From positions 10,328,501 to 10,392,500 of the forward strand of contig OU862908.1 in NCBI GenBank assembly GCA_917880885.1: a stretch of 64,000 nt of DNA. The letters are read 5' to 3'. The stretch is from Limnephilus marmoratus (lineage: Eukaryota > Arthropoda > Insecta > Trichoptera > Limnephilidae). Positions 30,776 to 42,400 of the stretch are shown one piece after another. A program made the translations under genes and the position numbers. Each line of letters opens with the position of its first letter. The first letter of the stretch is position 1. Under the pieces are notes generated by a model. It did not search any database. It was not told the DNA's origin and was given only the letters and a program-made list of their open reading frames with translations.

Positions 30776-31330
30776 ATTGTATGGAGTAGCGATGTGTCAG
30801 TTCAGCTGGAATGGGCTCATGTGATCCGCTCCTTTGCGGGAAGCGGTTCCTACTCCCACTCCTTTTTCAAATCGACTACTCCCAGAGAACCCGGCCCAGT
30901 CCCAGTACTCTCCGCATCCAAATAAATCCGGCGGTAATCCGGCGGTCCGAGCAACTCAACGCCGAAGCGCGAAAACCGCACTCGAATACAAGTCCCGGGT
31001 TCCTTTAAACCCAAGCGCCTTGTTCCAAGCTACGTGAATCGCGACACAATCCATTCATTTCGCCCACTCCCGGACTCGCGCGAACGCCGCGAACTACTAC
31101 ATTCCTGACTCACCCCGTGGCCGCCGCGCCGGCTTGCTCCGCGATCCACGGTCCGGCGTCACTCACCATTCCACTCATGAGTCGCGGGTCTCGGTGAGTT
31201 CCCGACACTCCCCGCTACCCGCGCCCGCCAACTATGACACTTCCCCTTGAGTCACGTCACGAGCTGGGCGCTGGGCGTTCATTCGATCGCTGTTCGTTGA
31301 TCGACACACACGTGCGTGACCCCTTCGGCT
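30776..31330. other. GC-rich, CpG-rich island
   Basis: A ~550-bp block far above the local GC level with many CpGs (for example CGCGCGAACGCCGCGAAC and CCGTGGCCGCCGCGCCGGC). Proline/serine-rich frames here are short and unsupported. It could be a promoter-like CpG-rich segment of an unrecognised gene or the end of an unknown element. No TATA box or splice site was identified with confidence. Confidence 0.45.
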
Positions 31331-31879
31331 AGGCACGGAGTAGTTTTTAATTAGAGCGTCTTATCTGGTATCGTTAATCAACGGGTGACGTGCATTATAA
31401 AATAATAGTTTATAGTAAAGCATTACAGCTTATTAATTTACTTATTTAAATTCTCAATAAAAGACCGTGCAGTGTAGATACATTGAATGTACCTACATTG
31501 CACGGGTGACGGGTCCTTGTTCTCGTACGGGTCTTGTCCGACTCCGGGGTTCTGAGTTCTCGTGTGGGTTCTACGAGTAGGTCCTGGTTCCGAGTTCTTT
31601 GAACCCGTGCGTCCCGTTTCGGTGCGCCGCAACAATACCCAGTGCCCAGTCCGCACCTAAGAACTCGGACCCGGGACCTGCTCCTAGAACTCGTGTACTT
31701 TTAAAAGGAAGCAAGTCTCGGAGGCTTCCGGAAAAATGCAGAACTTACCCACCTCTAGTATGGAGAGTGATATGTGGCGTGCTATGATCTTTTATATTTA
31801 TATGCTCAATGTGAACGAGCTCTTAAGCTTGTTACGCATGAGGAATATAATATATAAGTATCAAAAATATCCATCCGTC
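31331..31879. other. Unassigned region
   Basis: 31490-31760 is GC-richer with repeated GGGTTC/GAACTCG words on both strands (TCCGAGTTCTTTGAACCCG near 31590 is a local palindrome). No gene is supported. Confidence 0.4.
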
Positions 31880-32086
31880 CATTTATATAAAAGAGAGTGC
31901 CTGTGGTGAGCCGGTGGGCGGCCGCTTGGCGGTCACCAGGCGGGCGGCAAGGATTTGATGTGTAAATAAGTATATAGTTTTATTCCGAGATTGATGTAAT
32001 TTTGCACGCTTGTACTTCAAAACAAGTGGAATGTCACTATCTACATGAAATTTCTAAAAGCTCTGGGAAAAGCCCGAAAAAGCTAG
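31880..32086 (+). mobile_element. Helitron 3' end (60889 type)
   Basis: Shares AAGGATTTGATGTGTAAATA, GAGATTGATGTAATTTTGCA, CTTCAAAACAAGTGGAATG and AAAAGCCCG with the segment at 60730-60889. It ends AAAAAGCTAG, then T. The 3' hairpin is weak here. It lies directly upstream of the second LINE. Confidence 0.7.
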
Positions 32087-32363
32087 TATTATAATATTAA
32101 TTCGTCGAATAATCGACGCATTCTGTATCCATTCTTTATCATTATTTATCTCTAACATTACACCCCTCCCCCACCCCACCCCCATCCCCCTTCTATTTCC
32201 TAACATGCTCCTCGTACTTGCTGCTCACATTTTAATTTCACTATTTTACGTGTATAATATAATATCGCGCGTGTCATTCATAAAACTCTTCATGTATTTT
32301 ATATTTTATCTAATAATTTTACAAAAAATATTAACACCTATAAAAAAACTTACATAATTTGCG
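32087..32363 (+). other. Probable 5' UTR of the LINE at 32364
   Basis: AT-rich with a CCCCTCCCCCACCCCACCCC run; no coding content. It lies between a Helitron terminus and the LINE start, so part of it may be host DNA. Confidence 0.4.
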
Positions 32364-32885
32364 ATGATAACTATTGTGTATCAAAACTGTAGAGGACTAC
32401 GCACTAAAACAGAAATATTTCACAATAATATTTTATTGAATGACGATTGTGACATATTCGGTATTTCTGAAACATGGCTTATTAATTCTATTTTAGATCC
32501 GGAACTAGTACCAACAGAGTTTTACAGCGTTTTCAGGCGGGATAGATCAAATAACATTACAATGAATAGCTTAAACAACCAAGAAGACTCTCGTCGAGGC
32601 GGTGGAGTGATGATCATTACACATAACAATCTTAATGCTTACCCTCGCGAAGACTTGATCTGCAATGCTGAATGCATCTGGGTAACTATTCCTTCCTCTA
32701 ACTATACCTCCAAACGTACTATTCATGTAGCCTGTATATATCTCCCACAGGGTCCAGGATATGAAACTTCACTTAGTTCATTCCTTTGCTTACTTTCTAA
32801 CGTAAAAGATCAATATCCCGATGACATTTTACTTGTAATTGGAGACTTTAATATGCCCACCGTAACATGGAATGTAGGTACATAA
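32364..32885 (+). pseudogene. LINE ORF2 endonuclease domain (decayed copy)
   Basis: 173 residues of an APE-like endonuclease: VYQNCRGLRTK (4-14), ISETWL (35-40, catalytic Glu), RRGGGVMI, and IGDFNMP near the C-end. It stops early at VGT. The downstream SDH-type active site lies in other frames at about 33060-33090 (DSHHPSLK). Homologous to the 38163 fragment (LTETWL, FDGSFHVFR). It belongs with the RT pieces at 33572 and 34098. Confidence 0.85.
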
Positions 32886-33571
32886 CAATGATTCATACTT
32901 GATACCTGAAAACTTGAACGCAATTAGTTCCTCACTTGCAGACACAATCCATTATTCTGAATTAAACCAATATAATTACAAAAAAAAATGCAAATAACCG
33001 AATTCTCGATTTAGTTATCTGTAATGAGGAATGCCATGTATCTCGTGCATGCGATCCTCTTGTCAACGAAGACTCGCACCACCCATCACTTAAAATCATG
33101 CTTCAAATCGATACACTTCCTATTATTCACGCCCCACCTAAAGAAATTTATCTGTTTTAAAAAGCCAATTACGAGTTAATCAACGAACATCTGTCAATGA
33201 CAGACTGGTCTTTTACTCTGGAGAATTCGGATGTCGACGTAGTGGTCGATTCTTTTTACAACATTTTAAACAATACCATCAACCAGTTTGTCCCTAAACG
33301 TATCATCTAAAAGAGTAAATTTCCAAACTGGTATTCAGCTCCACTGATCAAAATCATTAAAGAAAAACAAAAACTACATAAAACATGGAAATCCCATAAT
33401 AATCCAGTAGACTACATAGAGTTTTCTATAAAACGTACGCAACAAAAACACTTACAGAAGCATTGCTATAATCAATACATAAATTCACTTGAATCTAATA
33501 TTCTTACAAATAATAAACAACTCTGGAACTATGCTAAAAGCAAATGTAAAACAAATGGCATCCCACAAATC
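32886..33571 (+). pseudogene. Frameshifted middle of LINE ORF2
   Basis: The coding relation continues across frames: EDSHHPSLKIM-like endonuclease end, then a linker with MTDWSFTLENSDVDVVV and WYSAPLIKIIKEKQKLH. At least one frameshift, near the A-run at about 32980, and two in-frame stops (about 33159 and 33308) block translation. Confidence 0.75.
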
Positions 33572-34141
33572 ATGCACCTTAAGGATGAGTCAGGCACCGG
33601 CGCTCATCAAGTATGCCAACTATTCTCTAAACATTTTCAGTCCACCTACGTAAACGATAATGACACGAATGATCCCAGTATATTCGATGATTTTACCTAC
33701 GTTAATAATCATAACCCGATTGGGAACGTACAAATAAACTATTTAATAATCAATAAATACCTGAAGAATTTAGACATTAGTAAGGGTGCTGGCAGTGATG
33801 GTATCTCGCCATACTTTGTCTCAAAATGTGCCAAAAATCTTTCGTACCCCTTAACTAACATATTTAGAATGTCACTAGGAGCAGGAAAATTTCCTACAAA
33901 GTTCAAAAAAGTAACTATAATCCCTATTCATAAAACTGGTTCAAAAAGCTACATTGAAAACTATCGCCCAATCTCAATGCTAACGGTATTTAGTAAACTC
34001 TTTGAGAAAATTATCTACGATCAAATTTATACAACAATTATTTGCAACATACAAAACCAACAATTGATTTCTACAAAAAAGGTCGGTACTTACAAATTTG
34101 GTAAATTTCACGGAATATTTAACGAGCAATATGGACAATAG
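33572..34141 (+). pseudogene. LINE reverse transcriptase, N-terminal part
   Basis: Contains KGAGSDGISPYFVSKCA, KVTIIPIHKTGSK and ENYRPISMLTVFSKLFEK (finger/palm motifs). It leaves frame at about 34080-34095, where the usual GF-x-KGRS region is expected; a small deletion near an A6 run explains it. Confidence 0.85.
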
Positions 34142-35249
34142 AAACCAAGTAGATGGAATCTACACGGATTACTCTAAGGCCTTCGATAAGGTAAACCATT
34201 TTATTCTAATTAAAAAACTAAAACAATTAGGCATCCACGGTGACCTACTTCGGTGGCTTACTTCATACCTTCGGAGTAGACTTCAATGTGTATCAGTTGA
34301 GGGAACTAAGTCCAGCTTCTTTTCCGTACCCTCCGGTGTACCTCAAGGTTCTCATTTAGGGCCATTATTATTTAATGTGTATATATATGATATTCACAAA
34401 TGTTTTTTACACGCCAATTACCTAGCTTATGCAGACGATAAAAAAATATACCTAGTTATCAAATCAATCGAAGATTGCATTAAACTTCAAGAGGACCTCA
34501 ATCGACTTTTTATCTACTGTGAATCAAACAAACTGGTAGTAAATACCTCAAAATGCAAAAAATTATCATTAACACGTTATAAAAATAAAATTCCTTTTGA
34601 GTATAGATTAAATGGGACACTTATCAAAGAAGTAGAATCTATCAGGGACCTTGGGGTATTACTGGATGTTAAATTAAATTTTATACAACACACTGATGAA
34701 ATCATCAACAAGGCCAACAAAATGCTAGGATTTATTATTCGAATAACGAAACCTTTTCGCAACCTTAAGACTCTATATTCCCTTTACACAGCGTTCATCC
34801 GTCCCCACTTAGAACACTGCATACCAATCTGGACTCCTTTCTACCAAGCTCACATTGATAGAATCGAAAAAATCCAAAAAAAAAATTTTAACCACATAAA
34901 TTATAAACAAAAATTACACTTCTTAAATTACAACGAATCTATTAATTACCACAATTTCAACTCCCTTTATACACGACGTTTAATTTTTGACCAAACTTTA
35001 TTATTTAAAATTGTTAATAATGGCCTGGACTCTCCAGAGCTAACCAACTTAATAAATATTCATATTCCGTCAAGATCAACTCGGCAATCCCATTTGTTTC
35101 ATTTGTCTACATGTAGAACTAACATTAGAAAAAATTCAACAATTCCCCGTATATGTGCGCAATATAACACAAAATTTCAAACTATAGACATTTTTAGCCA
35201 TACACTACAGAAATATCGATTAGAAGTTACACGTACGATCGAAAATTAA
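34098..35249 (+). pseudogene. LINE reverse transcriptase palm to C-terminus
   Basis: 383 residues beginning NFTEYLTSNMDNRNQVDGIY. It keeps TDYSKAFDKVNH (catalytic Asp), SGVPQGSHLGPLLF and AYADDKKIYL (YADD box), a thumb with IRDLGVLLD, LEHCIPIWTPF, and the family C-terminus IDIFSHTLQKY. The catalytic residues are intact, but it lacks its N-terminal half in frame. Same lineage as fragments at 3208, 19905 and 38163. Confidence 0.88.
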
Positions 35250-35473
35250 TACGAGTGTGAAAAGTATCCGGAGCATCTCCTATTCTCCTCCTTTATTCCC
35301 CTTCCTCACCTCTTCACCTCAAATTAATTTTAATATGTAATAAAACTCTATCTCCAATCAACTTTAACATAGGAGACTTTTTTGGCTTGACTCGATTTAA
35401 CAATGTATATTTTTATCTTTATGTTTTATGTATTAGCTGTTTGTCCCTTACTAATAAATAAATAAATAAATTA
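35250..35473 (+). mobile_element. LINE 3' UTR and AATA tail
   Basis: Non-coding tail ending AATAAATAAATAAATAAATT at about 35450-35473, as in the LINE ending at 7521. Confidence 0.7.
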
Positions 35474-35767
35474 TAAGTTAGTTAATATTTATAAGTTGTA
35501 TGGCGAGCGATATTGTGAGAAAGGCCACGCCCACATATATCTGTATGTTATATTGCCCGTGTGCACTAAGCCTTATTATTACAGGATATTGAAGGTTCAA
35601 TTACAAGGTGACGCTTAAAAAGTTTGTATTTAGGAATTCTGTTTAATTAACGATGAGGTTGATTTTATTAATATAGGTAGGTACTTACGGAGGTAAAATA
35701 TTGCTAAAGAATAATGAAATTCAACAGCTTTTCATACATTCTTTCATAATCCTCTGACAGGCTAGGG
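35474..35767. other. Unassigned spacer
   Basis: No feature recognised. Confidence 0.4.
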
Positions 35768-35775
35768 CTTATAAT

Positions 35776-36227
35776 CAGTGTTGTCAACTGCGTTAGAGCT
35801 CAACATATCTCCAAAATGAAGCAATGAAAAAAAGTGGTTTAGCTTCTTAGTAGCTCATTTTTCAGATATTCTAGCTCCGCTTTTTGTACAAAACTCACGA
35901 ACGAAAATGACAATTTGAGAATTATTTCTTTAAGGAACCGGTTATTTTCGTATTGAAAACTTTAATTTTTACCTCAGAATTTCTCTAGCCGCCACTCTCC
36001 CCCCTACCTCTCGGAAATGAAAATAATATCTCTGGCCAACCCCCCCTCTCCCCAGGATACACGAAAATTCGAAGAAACAAGTTTATTTCTTCTCGAAAAT
36101 TTTCTAGTCACCCCCCCAGTTTGGTGAATTTTCGGTCATAACTTATGCTAAACAAGATTTTAGCCCTCTTTCAGTTCATTTTCGGGTGACGTCTGGCTTC
36201 ATTTTAAAAATTGAGTTGGCAACACTG
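35776..36227. mobile_element. 452-bp hAT-type MITE with exact 8-bp TSD
   Basis: TIRs CAGTGTTGTCAACT and AGTTGGCAACACTG (one mismatch). Target duplication CTTATAAT at 35768-35775 and 36228-36235. Interior is AT-rich with C-rich patches and no transposase frame. Confidence 0.93.
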
Positions 36228-36235
36228 CTTATAAT

Positions 36236-37295
36236 ACACTTAGACCGTGGAAACAAAGAGAGAGATGGTGGAAGCAGTCTGTGGAACTATGACCAAACTG
36301 CACGAGCTATCAAAGTGGCGATGGCGGAGCCAATGAAAGTCATGCGTTTGGTGTGTTGGTAGAAGAAGAAGAAGGAAGCGCTATGGGTAGATGCTGTTCA
36401 GTGGTATGGACAGACAATTTTGACAATACTTTTGTGCACGCGGTTTCATGGTTCATCACCCGTCTCCCTTACTTGTTTTAACCATGATTTTGGTGCTTTG
36501 CGACAAGTATGAAGGCTTTAATATTTTACTGTTTTCATGGGTGTTCTTGGAGAAAAGATACTTGGTAAAACCACCCTTAAAGGTCGATAGTTAACTTTGC
36601 GTTCGAAAAAACCAACTTAACTTTTTCCGGTCTGCCAAATGCTGAAAATTTTGTTATTTAATATCTAAGATATCCATGCGCAGTACCATGTTTAGTCTAT
36701 TCCGGCACACTGAAGGCTATAATGCCGAATTAATTCACGATATTACTGAATAAGCTCACTACAGTGTGGGTGCCTCTAGCACACATGTCATGTAAGGTCG
36801 ATTGGCTTGGTCTTGCACCTAAGGTCAATGGTTTAATCCTCGTAGAGGCCCCTTTACAGATAATAATACATGTTAGAGTAATTTGCGATAAGCCGGTTAT
36901 TTTATAATTAATTTTAATTTTGAGTTGGCGTTATCAATTTACGAGATTTAGTCTCGACTCTGAGCTTTTTTATGAAGTATTTTGGCTCCTTCGTTGTTTT
37001 CCTTAAATAATGTAGATTATTGAGGTATTTTACAAAATCCCTGATTGAATTATTGTTGTAACCAAGCAATAGGTACCTATACATACACGTGAGGCGCTGA
37101 GACAATCATTCGTGCCGTCGCCATTTCTTTCCAGACCTCAGTCATGCCTCAGTCGTGACAAAGTCAAAGGGTAGAGTTTGTGGGTTCAACTCTGGACGGA
37201 TGAACAGATATAGTAAGTAGGAATATTGCTATGCAAATTCCCCCATTTGCACCTGGAATAACAACTCTTCAAATTATGTAAGAAAAAGCTTTGTT
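36236..37295. other. Unassigned region
   Basis: No gene supported. A weak tRNA-like segment at about 36785-36860 (GGTTTAATCCTCG as box B) and another at 37140-37200 (GTGGGTTCAACTCT) could be SINE debris. Confidence 0.35.
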
Positions 37296-37299
37296 ATAC

Positions 37300-37490
37300 G
37301 AATACAAGAGTCCCAACTACTCCCAACTGTCGAGAAAGGAGAGGAAGGAGATAAGAAAGATGAAAATTGAAAAGTACCCGCCCATTTTGATCTGGCCACC
37401 AAATACAGCTATTACCATTTCAAGCAACGCAACGTTTCGATTCTGAATAGTGGTCTTTTACCAGGGCGATAATGAGGACATCCAAAAAAA
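37300..37490 (-). mobile_element. SINE1 body fragment, minus strand
   Basis: On the minus strand: CACTATTCAGAATCGAAACG, TTGCGTTGCTTGAAATGG, TGTATTTGGTGGCCAGATC and, at the far end, AGTTGGGACTCTTGTATTCG. These are the middle and end of the SINE1 body. The tRNA head is missing. Confidence 0.7.
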
Positions 37491-37974
37491 TACTCTGGCT
37501 ACGAGGCTACGGGTATAAGATTATACTGTAAATTGAATTTGAGATTTATGGAGTTTTACACATCACATATTTATTATACGAGGAATGGACTTAATAATAG
37601 GAAATAATTGGTTCTTTTCCAACCAGTTTTGACAATCAAGTTTAATGATTGGTTACTTAGCATATTAATCGCGAGGAATGCTCGTTTGGGTCGAAAATCA
37701 TCTGCCGATTCATCAAAAAAATCGGACTTTACCCCTAACCCAGCGCGGACCGGACACACAGGATTGTGACACATGAGAATTGTTGATATTCTTAATGAAT
37801 TTTATTTCCGCAACTCAGTGGATAAATCATTTTGAGGTCGTTTGGTTTCTGAGATGAGTAGATAACTGTTTTCGGCACCAACATATTTATATCGCGATTG
37901 TATTCCTGGCAAATTAATCAATTTTCCATTTCCGCGATCATTGGTTAATTTGTCACGTAAAATAAAGTTTGTTT
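37491..37974. other. Unassigned spacer between SINE1 fragments
   Basis: No feature recognised; short minus-strand frames only. Confidence 0.4.
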
Positions 37975-38140
37975 ATAATAACATCAGCATCGTAGCTGGT
38001 GTCCTCGGTGAAAACAGCCATTCGGGAAGTAATTGTTGCTTGAATGGTTTTAGTCCTGTTTGGTGACCACATCTGGACTACCAAACACTTCCCAGCTATC
38101 CTCTTCCCCATCAAGGTAATAAGGCCGCGGCTTCCGAATA
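37975..38140 (+). mobile_element. SINE1 body fragment
   Basis: TGTTGCTTGAATGGTTTTAG, CCTGTTTGGTGACCACATCT and a pyrimidine-rich CCTCTTCCCC segment match the SINE1 body. Both ends are truncated. Confidence 0.6.
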
Positions 38141-38162
38141 TCATATCTAGTTGACATTATAA

Positions 38163-38560
38163 TAGCATTAATTTCTTTTACCAAAACGTTAGAGCACTTA
38201 AAACCGAATGTTCTCTATTTTTTCTAATGTTTTGATGAACAATTATGACGTCATAGGACTTACTGAGACTTGGCTGAACTTCAGTGTGTATAACCAGGAG
38301 TTATTCGATGGCAGTTTCCATGTATTCAGGAAAGCCAGAGATGGTGGTAGTGGCCACAGAAAAGGTCACGTCTGCCTTTTAGCTGTTAAAAGTAAAGACA
38401 TCAAAGACTTATGCGTAAAATTTCAATTGATTTTTTTTTGTTAAATTGCTTACATCTGCTAATATATATTATCTTATATTTTTTCTTTTAAAAACGCTTT
38501 GAAATTTTAATTTTCTAATGTTTTTAAAATGATTAAATAAATTGAATTTATCTGAATCTC
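38163..38560 (+). pseudogene. LINE endonuclease fragment with internal deletion
   Basis: Starts with FFYQNVRALKTECSLFF, shifts frame at about 38208-38218, then continues MNNYDVIGLTETWLN (catalytic Glu), QELFDGSFHVFRKARDG to about 38400. It passes almost directly into an AT-rich end with AATAAATTGAATTTATC. RT is absent, so most of the element was deleted while both ends remained. Related to the endonuclease at 32364. Confidence 0.75.
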
Positions 38561-39236
38561 TTTCATTTGATTACTCCCTTGTTAGCTTTCCGACAAACCC
38601 CACGGTGCTGTATCGATGACATCGACACGATCGCTCAGTATAAGGTAATACTTAAAAAAACATAAACTGACTGATACAGACCAAATATTCGACCTGCTTG
38701 ACATGATTTACGCCAATTATACGTAAATACACTACTAACTTGTGAACAAAAACAAATTTAAACAAACACAAACTATCACTGATAGACCAGTTAAACAAGC
38801 GGATAAAAAAAAAAACAAAAAAAAACTCCGACGATAATTACATACTTTGGACAGAGACACCATTAATACCAGGCAATAAAAGCATTCAACACTCTCTCAC
38901 GTGTTATGAGGATTAAAGAACAAAAAATGCAATATTACTAAAAAATTATAACATAAAAGAATAAAACATTTACACGTAACACACAATACTATTATAAAAC
39001 AGACATCATTATACACAATCGTACCTCACAATATTTGACGATTTAAAAAAAAATTGTTTCTGCTTTTTGGTATTTTATTAAAATTTATTACTTCATCTTA
39101 TTGAATTTTGTAATGTAAAATGGAGCCTCGGCACGGGAAAACTGTGAGCTGAAAGTGAGGCCAATATTATAAAATTATTTTGTAAAATATACTGGTAAGT
39201 TACCTATTGTACCAAAATAAACAAATAAAATGGAAG
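38561..39236. other. Unassigned AT-rich region
   Basis: A-rich runs (about 38800-38830) and no open frame of note. Confidence 0.4.
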
Positions 39237-39293
39237 GCTAAAGAAGGAGGTAGCGCAACACGGCGTAACACCCCAAAAACAAATAACGAAAAA
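39237..39293 (+). repeat. 57-bp repeat, copy 3
   Basis: GGCTAAAGAAGGAGGTAGCG, CAACACGGCGTAACACCCCA, AAAACAAATAACGAAA. It shares the GGCTA lead-in with copy 2. Confidence 0.75.
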
Positions 39294-39457
39294 AAAGTGG
39301 AACATGCTCAATAGAAGGTTTTGGTTTTGCAGTCTACTTGTAAATAGGATGCTATTCCTTACGTTATATCCTTTTATTCAGGCGAGCTTTGGGCCAACTT
39401 TAGGAAGAGCATCTCTTAACACCGTGCCTATTGTTTGGAAAATGTGTATAGGTACCT

Positions 39458-42400
39458 CATCATCATCATCTGTGGCTCTACAACCCAGGTCGGGTCTTGG
39501 CCTCCAGCAGAGCCTGCCTCCATGACTGTCGGTGTTGTGCTGCGTTGCGCCAGTTTCGGATGCCGATGGTGCTTGCATCCTTCACCACTCCATCCAGCCA
39601 TCGAAGCTTTGGTCTTCCAACTCTTCTCCGACCCCCAGGTGCACCATCCATAATTCGCTTTGGAATATCTCCTTCGCTCATTCTCTGGATATGTCCAGCC
39701 CACCTGAGTCTTCCAGTTTTGATTTCCTTGGAGATATTAGGGTCCTCATAAAGATCGTATAGCTCCTGGTTGTATCTGATACGCCATTCTCCATTATCAC
39801 AGACTGGGCCGTAAATCCTTCGCAGCACCTTCCTTTCAAAACTTTCTAGGGCTCCTTCATCACCCTTACTGATTGTCCAGCATTCCGAACCATACATAAG
39901 AACAGGTCGTATAAGGGTCTTGTAAAGCAGGACTTTAGTTCTTCTGGTAAGGTGGCGAGATTTCATATGCTTTTGTAGCCCAAAGTAGTATCGATTTGCA
40001 GCTACTATTCTTCTTTTGATTTCGCAGGATACATTGTTGTCATTTGTCACCATAGTACCGAGATATACAAACTCGTTGACAGTTTCAAATGTATAATTAT
40101 CTATCTGTATACTTGGTGGTTTCTGGCGTCCATGTACGGGCATATATTTTGTCTTCCCCTCGTTGATGACCAATCCCATGTTCCTTGCCGACGTAGCTAA
40201 GCTTTTAAACGCCGATTTTAGTTCATATTCTGAGCGTGCGATGATATCTATATCGTCAGCATAAGCAAGGAGCTGAACAGACTTGTTAAAGATATGGCCT
40301 GTGGTTTGTATACCTGCATTTCGGATGGCCTTTTCCAGCGCTAAATTGAATAAAATGCAGGCAAGTGCATCTCCTTGTCTTAGTTCATTGAAGGTCTTTA
40401 GGGTGTCTGACAGATCCTGTTGTATTCTGACTCGGCACTCAACATTAGACATTGTGAGCCTTACTAAGTTTACCAGTTTTCTTGGGATATTAAATTCATC
40501 CAAGGCTCTGTACAGTCTTTCTCTATTTACAGTGTCATAGGCAGCCTTAAAATCTATGAAGAGATGGTATGTATCAACATTAAATTCTATTGTTTTTTCC
40601 AATATCTGTCTCAGTGAAAAGATTTGATCAGTTGTAGATTTCCCCTTACGGAACCCAGTTTGATATTGGCCAATTATGCCATCCGAATATTTCATAAGCC
40701 TACCACACAGTACATTTGATAGGATCTTGTATGAGATATTCAGCAGCGTTATGCCCCTATAGTTAGAGCAGTTCATAGGGTCTCCTTTCTTGTGAAGGGG
40801 GCAAATTATTCCACAGTTCCATTCACTTGGCAGAGTCTCAGAGCACCAGATGGATTTAATGATATTATGTATATGGACTTGAAGGTTCTCTCCGCCATAT
40901 TTGAATAACTCTGCAGAGATGTTGTCAGTTCCAGGTGATTTATTGTTATGTAGACTTTTAATGGCACCCACTACTTCTTCTAATGTTGGTGGCGGCTCGA
41001 CATTGTCATCATCATTAGTACCACCATCAGTGATGTTTCCATCCCTTGTCAAATTTTCACCCACACTCTCATCTACACTTCCGTTTAGCAGAGCATCAAA
41101 ATATTCCACCCATCTATTCAGAATTCTTGACTTTTCATTCAAAATTTTTCCCTCGCTGTCGTAGCACATTGTAATTCTGGGCTTGTATTCTTTTCTTTGG
41201 TGGTTTACCTTCTGATAGAAAAGTCGACTTCTGTTTTGGGCCTTGGCTAGTTCCACTTCCTTGATTTGGTTCTCGAGAAATACTCGTTTCTTCCTTCTGT
41301 GCAGTTTTTTCTCATGCTTTCTTAGTTCTCTGTATTCCATCTCTGCTTGCCGTGTACGATGTCGCTGTTGCATTCTTAAATATGCGTAATTCTTCACATT
41401 GGTTGCTTGTTGGCATTCTGCATCGAACCATAATTCTCTTGGTTGTGTTTGCCTGCTTCCCAGAACTTCGTCAGCTGCATTGGTAATCACAGACTTAACA
41501 CCATCCCAGTATGAGTTAATATCATGTTGTTCCACATGGTCGCTGATGTCATCCAGCTTATGATTTATGGTTGTAATGAACTTTTCTGCTGTTTCTGGTA
41601 CTTTTAGGCTTTCAATATCAAATTTATTTGTGCGTGATCCCCTCTGTTTCTTCACGTTTGATATTCTACTCCGTATTTTGGAGATAACAAGGTAATGATC
41701 CGAGTCAACATTTGCTCCACGGTATGTTCGTATGCTCATTAAATCAGATTTATGCCTTGCCTCAACAAGTAGGTGGTCTATCTGGTTAACATTTCTACCA
41801 TCTGGTGTTCTCCATGTTCCTTTATATATATCTTTTCTTGGGAAACATGTGCTACTCACAATCATATTGTGGGACGTTGCAAAATCAATTAATTTTGTAC
41901 CATTATCATTAGATTCTGCGTGCAGGCTATGTGCTCCAACTGTAGGTCTATACACTGATTCCCTTCCTATCTTTGCATTAAAATCCCCTATCACTATCTT
42001 GACATCATGGTTTGGGCAGTCCTGATAGGTATTCGAGAGCTTTGCGTAGAAGGTGTCTTTTTCTGTATCACTTTTGTCTTCTGTGGGTGCGTGGACATTA
42101 ATAATACTATAATTAAAGAATTTTCCAGATATACGAATAAGTGATATTCTATGATCAACCGCGGTAAAGCCTTTGACCAAATGCTTTACCCTTTTTGAGA
42201 CAATAAAACCTGTTCCAAATGCATGATCCTTCTCGTGACAGCTGTAGAAGATGGTACAGTCACGCTTTTCGATTGTTCCCTTTCCTATCCATCTAATCTC
42301 CTGGATTGCTGTTATGTCAGTTTTATATTTAGCAAGTTCGTCTAAGAGAATTCTTAAACTTCCTGCGCGATACAGAGATAGTACATTCCAAGTAGCAAGT

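Noticed and set aside
36785..37200. Two tRNA-like B boxes
   Set aside because: Only the B-box words are present; no A box at the right spacing and no foldable structure.
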